Part shown: positions 44,292 through 52,876 of the stretch, piece by piece
How the letters are laid out: every line of letters begins with the position of its first letter
How positions within the stretch are numbered: the stretch's first letter is position 1
NCBI GenBank assembly: GCA_041725895.1
Contig: JBGRQA010000008.1
Span: 62,001 to 126,000, forward strand
Source of the DNA: JBGRQA01 sp041725895
GTDB lineage: Bacteria > Bacteroidota > Bacteroidia > Bacteroidales > Marinifilaceae
DNA length: 64,000 nucleotides
Direction of reading: 5' to 3'
Notes under the pieces: generated by a model
Seen by the model: the letters and a program-made list of their open reading frames with translations, nothing else
Told to the model about the DNA's origin: nothing
Database searches by the model: none
Program-made: the position numbers and the translations under genes

Positions 44292-45128
44292 TTAGCAATT
44301 CACAGCAACATTGCCCCGCTTCTCGCAAACACTTTGCACATACTTGTAGGTAACCCAAACAATGGCCACACACACCAGTAGCAACAAACCATACAGTAAA
44401 GGATTTCCTACCAGATCATAGAAAAATATCCCTTCCGAATCGGGGAAGTAAACCATACCTGCAAAAGCCAATGAGTTGTTAACAAAGTGAATCAGAATCC
44501 CCGGCCAAAGCGAGTCGGTTTTCCAATACAGCCAACCGATAACAATCCCAATAAGAAAAGCGCCAACAAACTGTGCAAGATTCATGTGCAACACACCAAA
44601 GAAAACAGCAGACCAGATGATGGCCTTGCGTGGTTCGTAGTTTTGAAGCAGACCTTCGAGAACAACTCCACGCATCAACAATTCCTCTAATATGGGTGCG
44701 GCTACGGCCAGAGTAAGGAAACCCCAATAATTTAAGATAATACCGCTATTCATCAGTTCTTTCAACCAATCGGGCGAAGGAATGATACTACTCAACGGCT
44801 CAAGCAAAATAATAAGTGCAATGGTTACCCCAATTAGCACCGGAAACAAGGAGAGAGGAATCCGCCTAAAGGAATAGCCCTTTCGGTTACTTATATTTTT
44901 TTTCCGGTAAGCGGAAGTGATCCACAAAAGAATAAGCATGGGAATGCAATATGTCAAAAATAAAAACCAATCTGTTTTGGGATCAATGCCAACAAAAGAC
45001 AAGAGCCCAATTGGGATCATCAGAAGCATTCCTATCAATAAAAAATACCCCATTATTCCCCACCCCTGGGCTATGGTTGGATAAGCTTTAGGTGTAACTC
45101 CCTGAAATATTTCTTTTTCTATTTCCAT
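44292..45128 (-). CDS. CPBP-family intramembrane glutamic protease
   Basis: A 278-residue membrane protein with about seven segments and the CAAX protease/bacteriocin-processing (ABI) motifs in order: EELLMRG (EExxxR), FFGVLHMN (FxxxH) and HFVNNS (HxxxN). Such enzymes act inside the membrane in prenyl-protein processing in eukaryotes, and in immunity or membrane proteolysis in bacteria; the substrate is not known. It lies 10 bp downstream of the transglutaminase-like gene on the same strand, so the two form an operon. Confidence 0.88.
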   Translation of the reverse strand: MEIEKEIFQGVTPKAYPTIAQGWGIMGYFLLIGMLLMIPIGLLSFVGIDPKTDWFLFLTYCIPMLILLWITSAYRKKNISNRKGYSFRRIPLSLFPVLIGVTIALIILLEPLSSIIPSPDWLKELMNSGIILNYWGFLTLAVAAPILEELLMRGVVLEGLLQNYEPRKAIIWSAVFFGVLHMNLAQFVGAFLIGIVIGWLYWKTDSLWPGILIHFVNNSLAFAGMVYFPDSEGIFFYDLVGNPLLYGLLLLVCVAIVWVTYKYVQSVCEKRGNVAVNC

Positions 45129-45138
45129 ATTTTTTCTT

Positions 45139-47064
45139 TTATATCGTTTTCTTCAAAACAACTTGTTCCTGTAATGCTTTTATCATCTGATGATAGAATT
45201 CCTTTAGATCAGTATAATATTGATGACTAACTGAAGAATGATTAATTTCAAATTTTGTCCTGATTTTCAAATCCGCTCCTTCTTTTTTAGTATAGAGTTC
45301 GAATTTACCTATGTGATTGGGAAGCAGTATTCTTCTACTCTTTGGAAACTCTACAAACTCATAACCAACAGGAGGAATAATTTTGATATTACATCCCTCC
45401 TGAAAAGGAAAGTTAAAATCGATTCGATACTGGCGACTATCTGCCTGAAAGGGATTTTTCCTTCTTTGATTCAATAGAAAGGGATTCAAATGAACCAGCT
45501 CCTCTTTGTCAGAATCTGTCTCCCAACTAAAAGAACACTTAATGTTTAAACTTTTTCCAACCGTTTCAAAATTTTCCACAGAAATGGTATCAACAATACC
45601 TTCCAACCCAATGTCTTCCAATAAATTCTCGCCCCAACCTTCAAATCCATTCTTTGTCAATTCATTTCTATTTTTAGCAGCATAATATCCTTTTTGGCTA
45701 AGAGCCAGCCTGGCTACCGGTTCTTCCATATTACTAAAATCAAGATCAAGGAATTGCATCTCTCGATTGTATTTTGAAGGCATTATCAATTCCCACCGCG
45801 GATTATGAGAATCAACAACAAAGGAAGTGTAATTTAAATCCTCCCTGGAGACCAGGGTATATGGACGATATTTTGAGGTCGCATCCAGAAACATTTTTTT
45901 ACCATTTACCTCAACATAAGCCATCACCTGATTGAATTGGGAAAGCATAGAATAAACCTTCTGAATCAACCCCAGATCATTGGTTCTAGCCAAGCCGGGA
46001 TGGGAAATTATACCGGCTTCACGTAACAATAACACCAGCAAATGATTGATTTCGGCATTGGTTCCAATCCCACTCTGTACCAATTGAGGTGGTGATTGTT
46101 TTGGATATAGACGGTATTTCCCATTCCAGTCCAATGTCAAACGTACCCAATCGTATATCTTTTCAATTTTTTGCCACGAGTTTTCATCGCCCTTAAGGAT
46201 TGTTTCCAGTTGCTTTCTTGCCCAAACCTTTCTATAAAAGGAATGCAATTCATCATCATACTCCTGAGCCAATTGCTTCCAGGATGTCATGGTTGTTTCA
46301 TATTTAATAGTTCCATGCAAACTATTATCCTGTGTATAGTATCCCGCAAGTTGAAAACGGATCTGTTCAATATAGTCCTTATAATTATTGATATAAGGCT
46401 CCTCTTTAATAGAAGGTAAATTGTTCAAGCTCCATTTATTAGATGCAGAATTATATTTTTGTTGTAATTGCCTTCCCAACATTACCAACCGATAATCAAA
46501 GCCTTCCGGCATTTTCAATTCCATCTGACTATGTACCGTTGGAATATCTGTTTGAAAGTACCAAGTGTCCAGAAAGGTATAGAATTTCGAATGCAAAGAA
46601 TACTTGTATTCAATAATAGAACCGACTTTCACTTGTGGTAAAGAAAATCGCTTCTCCCCATAATTATCATCCACATCTACGGTAAACACCGATTTAGAAT
46701 CAACATCAAGTTTTTCCAATTTACCATTGGGGCTAACATTAATGGTTTGGGCTTTAATATTAGAAATATTCTCCATTGCATTTTTGCGATAGTAACTCAA
46801 ATGAATATCAGCCCTGTTTAATGCAGTCTCTTTCAACAGCTTGATCCTAACATGACGATTGTAAATCACCCCCATAGAATAGGAAACCGTAACACTGCAA
46901 TTATCAAACAAAACAACAGCCTCGGCATCCTTTTCAAAAGAGCATTCCTTCAAGGCCAAGTCCTGCTTACTAACCTTGCCCCATTTGCAATTACTCTTTG
47001 CATGAGTAAAACCAACATTTAAAATCAAAGTTAGGGATAGTATTAAATACCTATAACGATTCAT
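45139..47064 (-). CDS. Exported DUF3857/transglutaminase-like protein without catalytic residues
   Basis: A 641-residue protein with a signal peptide (MNRYRYLILSLTLILNVGFTHA), an N-terminal DUF3857 domain (about 40-230), a transglutaminase-like domain (about 270-400) and a beta-rich C-terminal region (DUF3858-like). The transglutaminase site is degenerate: the Cys of the usual GxC is Asn in SGIGTNAEINHL (near residue 328), and the histidine of the FNHV-type strand is Gln in FNQVMAYVEVNGKKMFLDAT. I prefer ATG 47064 over GTG 47082. A large palindrome lies upstream (47119-47144). The domain probably binds and does not cross-link or hydrolyse. Confidence 0.85.
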   Translation of the reverse strand: MNRYRYLILSLTLILNVGFTHAKSNCKWGKVSKQDLALKECSFEKDAEAVVLFDNCSVTVSYSMGVIYNRHVRIKLLKETALNRADIHLSYYRKNAMENISNIKAQTINVSPNGKLEKLDVDSKSVFTVDVDDNYGEKRFSLPQVKVGSIIEYKYSLHSKFYTFLDTWYFQTDIPTVHSQMELKMPEGFDYRLVMLGRQLQQKYNSASNKWSLNNLPSIKEEPYINNYKDYIEQIRFQLAGYYTQDNSLHGTIKYETTMTSWKQLAQEYDDELHSFYRKVWARKQLETILKGDENSWQKIEKIYDWVRLTLDWNGKYRLYPKQSPPQLVQSGIGTNAEINHLLVLLLREAGIISHPGLARTNDLGLIQKVYSMLSQFNQVMAYVEVNGKKMFLDATSKYRPYTLVSREDLNYTSFVVDSHNPRWELIMPSKYNREMQFLDLDFSNMEEPVARLALSQKGYYAAKNRNELTKNGFEGWGENLLEDIGLEGIVDTISVENFETVGKSLNIKCSFSWETDSDKEELVHLNPFLLNQRRKNPFQADSRQYRIDFNFPFQEGCNIKIIPPVGYEFVEFPKSRRILLPNHIGKFELYTKKEGADLKIRTKFEINHSSVSHQYYTDLKEFYHQMIKALQEQVVLKKTI

Positions 47065-47118
47065 AGCAACAAAATTTTTCACCCAATGTAATTTTTTTTA
47101 GGTTCAGTTCAAAAAAAT

Positions 47119-47144
47119 TTAACTTGCCAATATTGTCAAGTTAA
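47119..47144. promoter_or_regulatory. 26-bp near-perfect palindrome (candidate operator)
   Basis: Arms TTAACTTG (47119-47126) and CAAGTTAA (47137-47144) surround the palindrome CAATATTG (47128-47135); 12 of 13 base pairs match, with only the C/T pair at 47127/47136 broken. It lies 55 bp upstream of the ATG at 47064 in the divergent spacer before the HU-like gene at 47333. With no loop it suits a dimeric protein site better than a terminator. Confidence 0.5.
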
Positions 47145-47332
47145 CCAATTGAACTCTTTCCTTTTCCTGCCTCTCTAAAAGGCAGATGGTTGTGGTAATT
47201 TTCAACTTTAAATGTGGCTACCCCATCGCCTGCTTCCGAATCTATACCAATTATAAATTTCCCTGATGAAATGATTTCTCTTCCCCAAAGATTTAGTAAC
47301 TTACTACTACAATCCCCTCAAAATCATCCGCT

Positions 47333-47773
47333 ATGACACTGAAATACCAGATTGAGGAATTTAAACTTCCGGTTAACGGGAAACTACAAATCCGTCAAAA
47401 GATTAGAATTGTTAAGGGAGATCGAATAGATTTGGAGGAACTGTCCAAACGGATTGCAGATTCCTGTACTGTTTCAGAACCGGATGTACTGGCAGTTACA
47501 TCGGCCCTTTACCAACAGATGAAATCGGAATTACTGAAGGGAAACATTGTCGACATGGGTGATTTGGGCACCATACGTCTGCGGGCCAATAACCGACAGC
47601 TTTCGGTTGAAAAAGACGAAAAGATAGGCCGGAAGATTCCCGCCCGGATTCGGCTTTACTACCAAAACCCAAAACTGCTTCAGGAGTTGGTGCGTCAGGT
47701 ACGATTCAAAAAGAAAAGGGAGCAAAAAACAACTATGCCTAGTGCTTCATCTAATGGGAATCGTTTGAAGTAA
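47333..47773 (+). CDS. HU-like DNA-binding protein (Bacteroidota type)
   Basis: A 146-residue protein of the HU/IHF-related group with an HU fold: two N-terminal helices (LEELSKRIADSCTVSEPDVLAVTSALYQQM), the beta saddle (VDMGDLGTIRLRA) and a basic C-terminal tail (RQVRFKKKREQKTT). It is longer than classical HU (about 90 residues) and may bind or bend DNA as a nucleoid protein. It is monocistronic, and its 3' end is followed after 18 bp by the periodic TGCGCGCA array. Confidence 0.85.
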   Translation: MTLKYQIEEFKLPVNGKLQIRQKIRIVKGDRIDLEELSKRIADSCTVSEPDVLAVTSALYQQMKSELLKGNIVDMGDLGTIRLRANNRQLSVEKDEKIGRKIPARIRLYYQNPKLLQELVRQVRFKKKREQKTTMPSASSNGNRLK

Positions 47774-47790
47774 TAAACAGAGGAATAAAT

Positions 47791-47876
47791 AATAACTGCG
47801 CGCAGATGAGTTGCCAAATGCGCGCATTCGAAATAACAACTGCGCGCATCTGGGTCTCCGGATGCGCGCAGTTATT
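47791..47876. repeat. 22-bp periodic array of TGCGCGCA palindromes (four copies)
   Basis: TGCGCGCA occurs at 47797, 47819, 47841 and 47863, exactly 22 bp apart, separated by three different 14-bp spacers. The ends form a perfect 14-bp inverted repeat, AATAACTGCGCGCA (47791-47804) and TGCGCGCAGTTATT (47863-47876). The array occupies the spacer after the HU-like gene and before the convergent NUDIX gene, so a bidirectional terminator function is also possible. Confidence 0.8.
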
Positions 47877-48065
47877 TTCTCAACATAGTTGTTTTGAAGC
47901 CTAAACTCAGTTATTTCAACACAAAAAGACATCCCTATCAATACCAAAATCTACGCGTCCAAGGCAAAGAAATAAGCAACTTATGAATGCATTTTATAGA
48001 ACTCATGTGTTTTATAAGGGGACTTTAATCTAATAGATACCCGATTTCCAATTCATATTTAATTA

Positions 48066-48677
48066 TTAGTCAGTATAAGTCTCCCTATTCTCAATACGAA
48101 GTTGTATTAGCTCAAGTAGTTCGTAGGTATTTCGTTTGATAGACAGCTCGGGTAATTCATTAAAATCAAAGAACCGGGATTCTTCTGTTTCGTCGCTTCC
48201 TCGCAAACTGCCATCAATTAAATCGCATAGAATTACAATTTTATAGAAATGATACTCCAGAGGCGGGAAGTTGTGCTTGTTGGTATCTACAATGGCCAAT
48301 ATACGATTGGCTTTTACATTTAATCCTGTCTCCTCGTAAACTTCCTTCTCTGCAATCTCACTTGGAGAATAGTTAACATCTGCATACCCTCCGGGTAACG
48401 ACCACCGGTTGTCGGAATTCTCTTTAGTCAAAAGAATCTTATTCCCTTGAAGAACGACTGCCCTGATATCGACCTTAGGCGTTTGGAATCCATTCTCGCA
48501 AGTAAACAAATTACGAATTTTCTCCAACTTGGCATCGGTAACCTGGGCTACTAATTGAACACTTAACTCACGAAGTTCCTCAAATCGTTGCTTGTCGAAA
48601 TCATCTTTTGTAAATCGAATTCCCGTTTGTGATATGGCCTGAATCCGCTTCGCTATTTTAAGAACCTCTTTTTCCAT
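48066..48677 (-). CDS. NUDIX hydrolase (ADP-ribose pyrophosphatase-like, with N-terminal NUDIX-associated domain)
   Basis: A 203-residue protein: a helical N-terminal domain (about 1-60, the NUDIX-associated type seen in ADP-ribose pyrophosphatase relatives) followed by a NUDIX domain with box GGYADVNYSPSEIAEKEVYEETGL. Substrate likely a nucleoside diphosphate linked compound such as ADP-ribose; unproven. It lies 12 bp downstream of amj on the same strand and is probably co-transcribed. Confidence 0.85.
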   Translation of the reverse strand: MEKEVLKIAKRIQAISQTGIRFTKDDFDKQRFEELRELSVQLVAQVTDAKLEKIRNLFTCENGFQTPKVDIRAVVLQGNKILLTKENSDNRWSLPGGYADVNYSPSEIAEKEVYEETGLNVKANRILAIVDTNKHNFPPLEYHFYKIVILCDLIDGSLRGSDETEESRFFDFNELPELSIKRNTYELLELIQLRIENRETYTD

Positions 48678-48689
48678 TGAGTTTATTGG

Positions 48690-49487
48690 TTAAAGTAGTT
48701 TGGCAATCTCAGCAATAAATTTGGCAAAAGGTACAAGTAGCAGCTGAGCCAATAAAGTTCCTGCAAACCGGCTAATTACCATTAATCGAATTATCATCCT
48801 GAAATCGGAGTCTTTGTATTTTCCTTCCACCACCTCGTCGGTTAAAACCGATAGATAGGGATCTATTATTACAAACAGTAAAATTGTTGCCAATCCATTA
48901 ACAATGGATGACAAGGTACTTGAAGTAGTCCGTAACTCCGGAATAAGGAATCCTGCATAGAGAGAAGCCAGAACTCCCACCGTAAGAATTGCAACAGCAA
49001 TACTATTGTAAATAAATATTTTCAAGGGAAATTTAGCCCGTGTAACAGCAGTAAAGTTTTGTTTTGCGGGCAATTTTATCTCCTGCCGAATCTGTTGGAT
49101 GCCTGTTTTGGTGAAAATGTGCAGGATGAGTTTGGGCATCGATTTATGAACACTAAAATTCATCACAGCTTTTGACAGAATCCGCTGGAAGCTTGGAATA
49201 AGAATCGCTCCAAAGATAGTAGCCAGAGAAGTAGCAAAAAGAATCATCCTAACTTCGAAAGTACCCGGCTTGATTCCGGCATTAATATTGTTCTCGATCC
49301 ATTTGGCCAGCAGAGGAGCCTGAAAGGAATTAGAGGTTCGCGAAATCAGAACCATAATATTAAAAAGAGCAAAAGAGATTGCAATCTTCCGGGTTCGTGT
49401 GCCGACAATCCTAACGGAATAGGACAATGTACTGATCAAATGGATCACGAAGGTCAGAAATAGTACTACATATATTTGAACGGCCAT
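48690..49487 (-). CDS. amj: Lipid II flippase of the Amj family
   Basis: A 265-residue integral membrane protein of the Amj (YdaH, DUF2837) family, identified from the N-terminal pattern FLTFVIHLISTLSYSVRIVG followed by TRKIAISFALFNIMVLISRTSNSFQAPLLAKWIE. Amj is the second, MurJ-unrelated flippase that moves lipid II across the cytoplasmic membrane in Bacillus subtilis. About six membrane segments. Gene order amj-NUDIX suggests a link between cell-wall precursor export and hydrolysis of a nucleotide-linked compound, but that is inference. Confidence 0.88.
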   Translation of the reverse strand: MAVQIYVVLFLTFVIHLISTLSYSVRIVGTRTRKIAISFALFNIMVLISRTSNSFQAPLLAKWIENNINAGIKPGTFEVRMILFATSLATIFGAILIPSFQRILSKAVMNFSVHKSMPKLILHIFTKTGIQQIRQEIKLPAKQNFTAVTRAKFPLKIFIYNSIAVAILTVGVLASLYAGFLIPELRTTSSTLSSIVNGLATILLFVIIDPYLSVLTDEVVEGKYKDSDFRMIIRLMVISRFAGTLLAQLLLVPFAKFIAEIAKLL

Positions 49488-49681
49488 TAGATCTATCTAA
49501 TTTTCAAATGGATCTTAAGTACATCAAGCCTACAGTCTTTACAGAAACAGTAGGTTCTCAAGCTACATTCAGATTACCTAAAAAGGAAAAAGAACAACAT
49601 GCCTCATTAACATACAAACGCATCGTGTGTAATCATGTTAATATTTATTGGCTGCTGAGGGTAAAGTTAATTCAAATTCTC

Positions 49682-50809
49682 TTATTCTTTTACATAAGGC
49701 AAAGAGAATTTAAACTTACTGCCTTTATTCAATTCGCTTTCCACCCAAATACTACCTCCATGTAATTCAATAAAATCTTTGCAGAGCACTAATCCTAAAC
49801 CCGAACCTTTTTCTTTTGCAGTACCTAGTGTGGTAACATTGGTATCTATCTTAAACAGTTTGTTTCTTGTTACTTCATCCATGCCCACACCATTATCAGA
49901 TACAGAAACTTCAATCTGATTTGGATTTCCAGTAGCACTAACTTCTATTTTTCCACCGGAATTGGTGAATTTAATTGCATTCGAAATTAGATTGCGCAGA
50001 ACAATTTTCAATATATTGGGGTCAAAGTACAATTCAATTTCAGCCTCAAGATGGTGATCTATTGAAATGTTTTTGATACGTGCAGAAGGAAGGTAACAAG
50101 CAATAACTTCCTGAAAAATGGACTCTAAGTTAATATTCTCAGATTTGTAACATATTTGTCCCGTATGTAAGTTGGACCAGGCCAATAAGTTATTCAGTAA
50201 ACAAAGAGTTCTTTCACCGGCTTGATTGATGTACCCAACTGTTTCTTTTATTTTACAGCAATCATAAGCCTCAAGATTCTCCAAAAGCAAATCAGAAAAT
50301 CCAACAATGCTATTGAATGGGCTTCTTAAATCATGAGAAATTATCGAAAAGAGTTTGTCTTTTGTTGCATTCAGTTCTTTTAATGCTTGCTCCGTTTTTT
50401 TCTGTTCTGTTATATCGTGATGAGCCCCAAGCATCCGAATGGGTTTACCATCCTTGTCGCGTATTGCCATTCCACGACAACGAATCCAAACAATTGAACC
50501 ATTTTTATGGGTATACCGCACAATTTGGTCGTAAGGATGATCTGGATTCTCTAAATGCTTCTTAAAATTATCTAAAGCAACCTGTAGGTCTTCCTGATTA
50601 ATGATATCCTGCCATGCACTTGCCTTATGAGGCATTTCCTCCGGATTGTATCCGAGTGTGGTCCAGAAACGTTTGTTCATCCATTCGTTTTCGGGTTGTT
50701 CCAGATCCCAATACCATAAACCATCAAGAGATGAATTCTGAAGAAAGGAAAAAATGGAGTCATCCTTCTTTATCAATTCGTATAATTCTTCCTTTAAATA
50801 ATTCCCCAT
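49682..50809 (-). CDS. PAS-domain sensor histidine kinase
   Basis: A 375-residue kinase with one PAS fold (about 20-140, LQNSSLDGLWYWDLEQPENEWMNKRFWTTLGY, including the PAC motif IRMLGAHHDITEQKK), a dimerisation/phosphoacceptor region (SIISHDLRSPFNSIVGFSDLL, H-box histidine) and a HATPase_c domain (N-box LRNLISNAIKF, G1 VSDNGVGMD, G2 GSGLGLVLCK). No membrane segment, so a soluble sensor. No response regulator is adjacent; the signal and partner are unknown. Confidence 0.9.
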   Translation of the reverse strand: MGNYLKEELYELIKKDDSIFSFLQNSSLDGLWYWDLEQPENEWMNKRFWTTLGYNPEEMPHKASAWQDIINQEDLQVALDNFKKHLENPDHPYDQIVRYTHKNGSIVWIRCRGMAIRDKDGKPIRMLGAHHDITEQKKTEQALKELNATKDKLFSIISHDLRSPFNSIVGFSDLLLENLEAYDCCKIKETVGYINQAGERTLCLLNNLLAWSNLHTGQICYKSENINLESIFQEVIACYLPSARIKNISIDHHLEAEIELYFDPNILKIVLRNLISNAIKFTNSGGKIEVSATGNPNQIEVSVSDNGVGMDEVTRNKLFKIDTNVTTLGTAKEKGSGLGLVLCKDFIELHGGSIWVESELNKGSKFKFSLPYVKE

Positions 50810-51074
50810 TTATATCTTCTCTTTATTTGCATCTACTAAGCTTAATTAATCCCTCCTATTTGTAAAAAAGGACGAATCATATCTTCTTGAAGATAATATT
50901 TCTGTTTAAATTCGGCTGGAAAGAGTATTTCCTTCCCTCCAAATCTAATAAAAAAACGAATCCGATAATTTACGAGTCGAGCCATAATGGATCCAAATAG
51001 AAACAAAACAACCCGGAAGTCAAAATGACAACCGGGTTGTTCCTTTCCAAGTCATGGCGAAATGGTTGGAAAGT
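50810..51074. other. Intergenic region with the terminator of the reductive dehalogenase operon
   Basis: A 265-bp spacer between the histidine kinase start and the end of the small membrane protein gene. Apart from the stem-loop at 51007-51041 and the likely kinase promoter (not identified exactly), nothing was recognised. Confidence 0.5.
51001..51041 (-). terminator. Terminator of the reductive dehalogenase operon
   Basis: AACAACCCGG (51007-51016) pairs perfectly with CCGGGTTGTT (51032-51041); read on the minus strand it is followed by a T-rich run (complement of 51001-51008). It lies 34 bp past the stop at 51075. Confidence 0.75.
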
Positions 51075-51359
51075 CTATTTGGTTTTTCGAAGAACCAATC
51101 GTCGGGTGAGGCCCAACAGCACCAAGGCAGGCAGACCGAAAACTACCATGCCCATACTGGCTGCCCGGGGTTCTCCCTCCAATACGGAACTAACAGACCA
51201 TGCAATACAAAAGAGCAAGAGAAAGGCTCCCAATCCGGCAATACTCCAAGCCTTCCAATCCATTTGGTATTTCCTGTTCAAATGGATACAACCGAATAGA
51301 ATCAAACAGGAAAGAAACCCTAACAAAAAGAATAGTACTTCAATTCCAGAGAATATCAT
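51075..51359 (-). CDS. Reductive dehalogenase membrane anchor (RdhB-like)
   Basis: A 94-residue membrane protein with three hydrophobic segments, starting at the ATG at 51357-51359 (MIFSGIEVLFFLLG). The stretch AWSVSSVLEGEPRAASMGMVVFG resembles the small anchor proteins (PceB type) that tether reductive dehalogenases to the membrane, which have W-x2-SS-x2-E and MG-x3-FG spacings. It lies 134 bp downstream of the dehalogenase gene on the same strand, in the usual A-B order. A longer frame begins at 51464, but its extra 35 residues are not characteristic. Confidence 0.7.
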   Translation of the reverse strand: MIFSGIEVLFFLLGFLSCLILFGCIHLNRKYQMDWKAWSIAGLGAFLLLFCIAWSVSSVLEGEPRAASMGMVVFGLPALVLLGLTRRLVLRKTK

Positions 51360-51493
51360 AATGTATAGTTTTTTAGTAATTAATAAAATTTGCGCATCGA
51401 TTAATTCGATAAACGTATCTAATCGCATAGGACTTTCATTAGAAAGCAACAAGCTATTAGCCACTAGCTTTGAGTCCTAAAATATAATGGCTA

Positions 51494-52876
51494 TTAAAAC
51501 CCGTTATATTCGCGGTTCTTATTCTCCCAGAATTTCTTCACGGCCTTTTCGTCAAAAGTATCTCCGTAACCGAATACAATATCCATTTCTCTCATAAAGC
51601 TGTGAACCGGACCAGGCATTAATGCAGAAACTTTATCTACCAACTTGTGATGCCAGAAGTCAGGCTTGTTGTAAGGACAGGAAGTAATACAGGATGCACA
51701 GGAGTTGTTGCCTTCGCACCAGTATTCAAAACAGGTTTTGGCATTGATGTACCACTTCTCCACCCCTGGGTTGTTGAACCAGGTTTCACCGCCATGGGTA
51801 GGTTCCATGGTAGGTTCCACATTCTTGGGTATCGATTTGGAGGGACAAGCATCGGCACAACGCTGACAACGCTTACAGAACTCCCGCACTCCGAAGGTAA
51901 TGGGCTTGTCATACTCTACTAAATCGATATCAGTATATACCTTGGCAATTCGAATTCTGGGTCCATATTTATAGTTGATTAACAGACCATTTCGCCCGCC
52001 TTCTCCTAATCCGGCTGCGATTCCGTAGGGTACACTCATACCAAGATCGTTACCGGCAGCAACGGCTTTGTAACCAAGATTCTTAAGGAAAACAGATAGC
52101 TGAAAGGCCGTAATGGCCATCTGCGAGTAACCTTCGCCAATGGCACCTTCCACTGTATAAGAGGGGGCAGTGGCCACCGACTCGTAATCCATTTCAACAC
52201 CAATCACGATAACTGATTTTGGCTCAAAGGGAAACTCGTCCCATCCGATTTCCTGACCATTAAGGGCAACAAAATGCTTATCGTAATCCCACATCTTATT
52301 ACGAGGCGTAATTCCAACCAAATCGGCTTTGAAATGACGGGCTGCCCGTTTTATTACAGCAGAAGCTTCCTTTTTGGAGGCAAATTCATGCCGGGTTTTG
52401 TTCAGGTAATTCAAATCGAGGAAACTGGTTCGTTCCTCATGGGTATTTTGCTGCCAACTGTACCAACCAGAGTTGGGCACTCCGAATTTTGAACCAGGAG
52501 TGGCCGCATGTTCAATAGCCCAGGATCCGTGATGAAGGGCCCAGTCAATTCGTGAATAACCGGGGCGTGATTCATCGGTTTCGAAACGTTCAAAGGTTCG
52601 GGCTTTGGCGGCCAATTCCTTGTCCATTCCTCCAACCGCCCTGCTAAAGACAGTATTCTTTTGGCGAAAGGGTTGATAATCGGGAGCCACTTTCACCGGA
52701 AATCCATCCATTGCCTTTATAATCGCTTTCTTTGTTTCTTTCTCGAAAACCTCACCCGCAGCTTTCTGGGGTGCAGCGGCCAACCCTGCAGCACCTAATA
52801 CGGCTCCTGCAGAACCGATTTTCAGAAACTCTCTCCGGCCTAGTACCGCATCTCTTTTTTCCTTCTCTTTTGCCAT
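51494..52876 (-). CDS. Corrinoid-dependent reductive dehalogenase-like protein (RdhA)
   Basis: A 460-residue protein (ATG at 52874-52876) with a twin-arginine signal (RREFLKIGSAG) near the N-terminus, a central domain like the vitamin-B12-binding domain of RdhA/QueG-type enzymes, and two Fe-S clusters: CKRCQRCADACP and, later, CFEYWCEGNNSCASCITSCP. This is the architecture of respiratory reductive dehalogenases, which remove halogens from organic compounds, although substrate and activity cannot be read here. With the RdhB-like anchor downstream and a membrane-bound AraC regulator upstream it looks like an rdhBA-type locus. A marine bacterium would meet brominated or chlorinated natural products. 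Confidence 0.85.
   Translation of the reverse strand: MAKEKEKRDAVLGRREFLKIGSAGAVLGAAGLAAAPQKAAGEVFEKETKKAIIKAMDGFPVKVAPDYQPFRQKNTVFSRAVGGMDKELAAKARTFERFETDESRPGYSRIDWALHHGSWAIEHAATPGSKFGVPNSGWYSWQQNTHEERTSFLDLNYLNKTRHEFASKKEASAVIKRAARHFKADLVGITPRNKMWDYDKHFVALNGQEIGWDEFPFEPKSVIVIGVEMDYESVATAPSYTVEGAIGEGYSQMAITAFQLSVFLKNLGYKAVAAGNDLGMSVPYGIAAGLGEGGRNGLLINYKYGPRIRIAKVYTDIDLVEYDKPITFGVREFCKRCQRCADACPSKSIPKNVEPTMEPTHGGETWFNNPGVEKWYINAKTCFEYWCEGNNSCASCITSCPYNKPDFWHHKLVDKVSALMPGPVHSFMREMDIVFGYGDTFDEKAVKKFWENKNREYNGF

Noticed and set aside
49508..49765. 85-codon plus-strand frame overlapping the end of the histidine kinase
   Set aside because: It overlaps the well supported kinase on the other strand and its sequence has no protein-like features.
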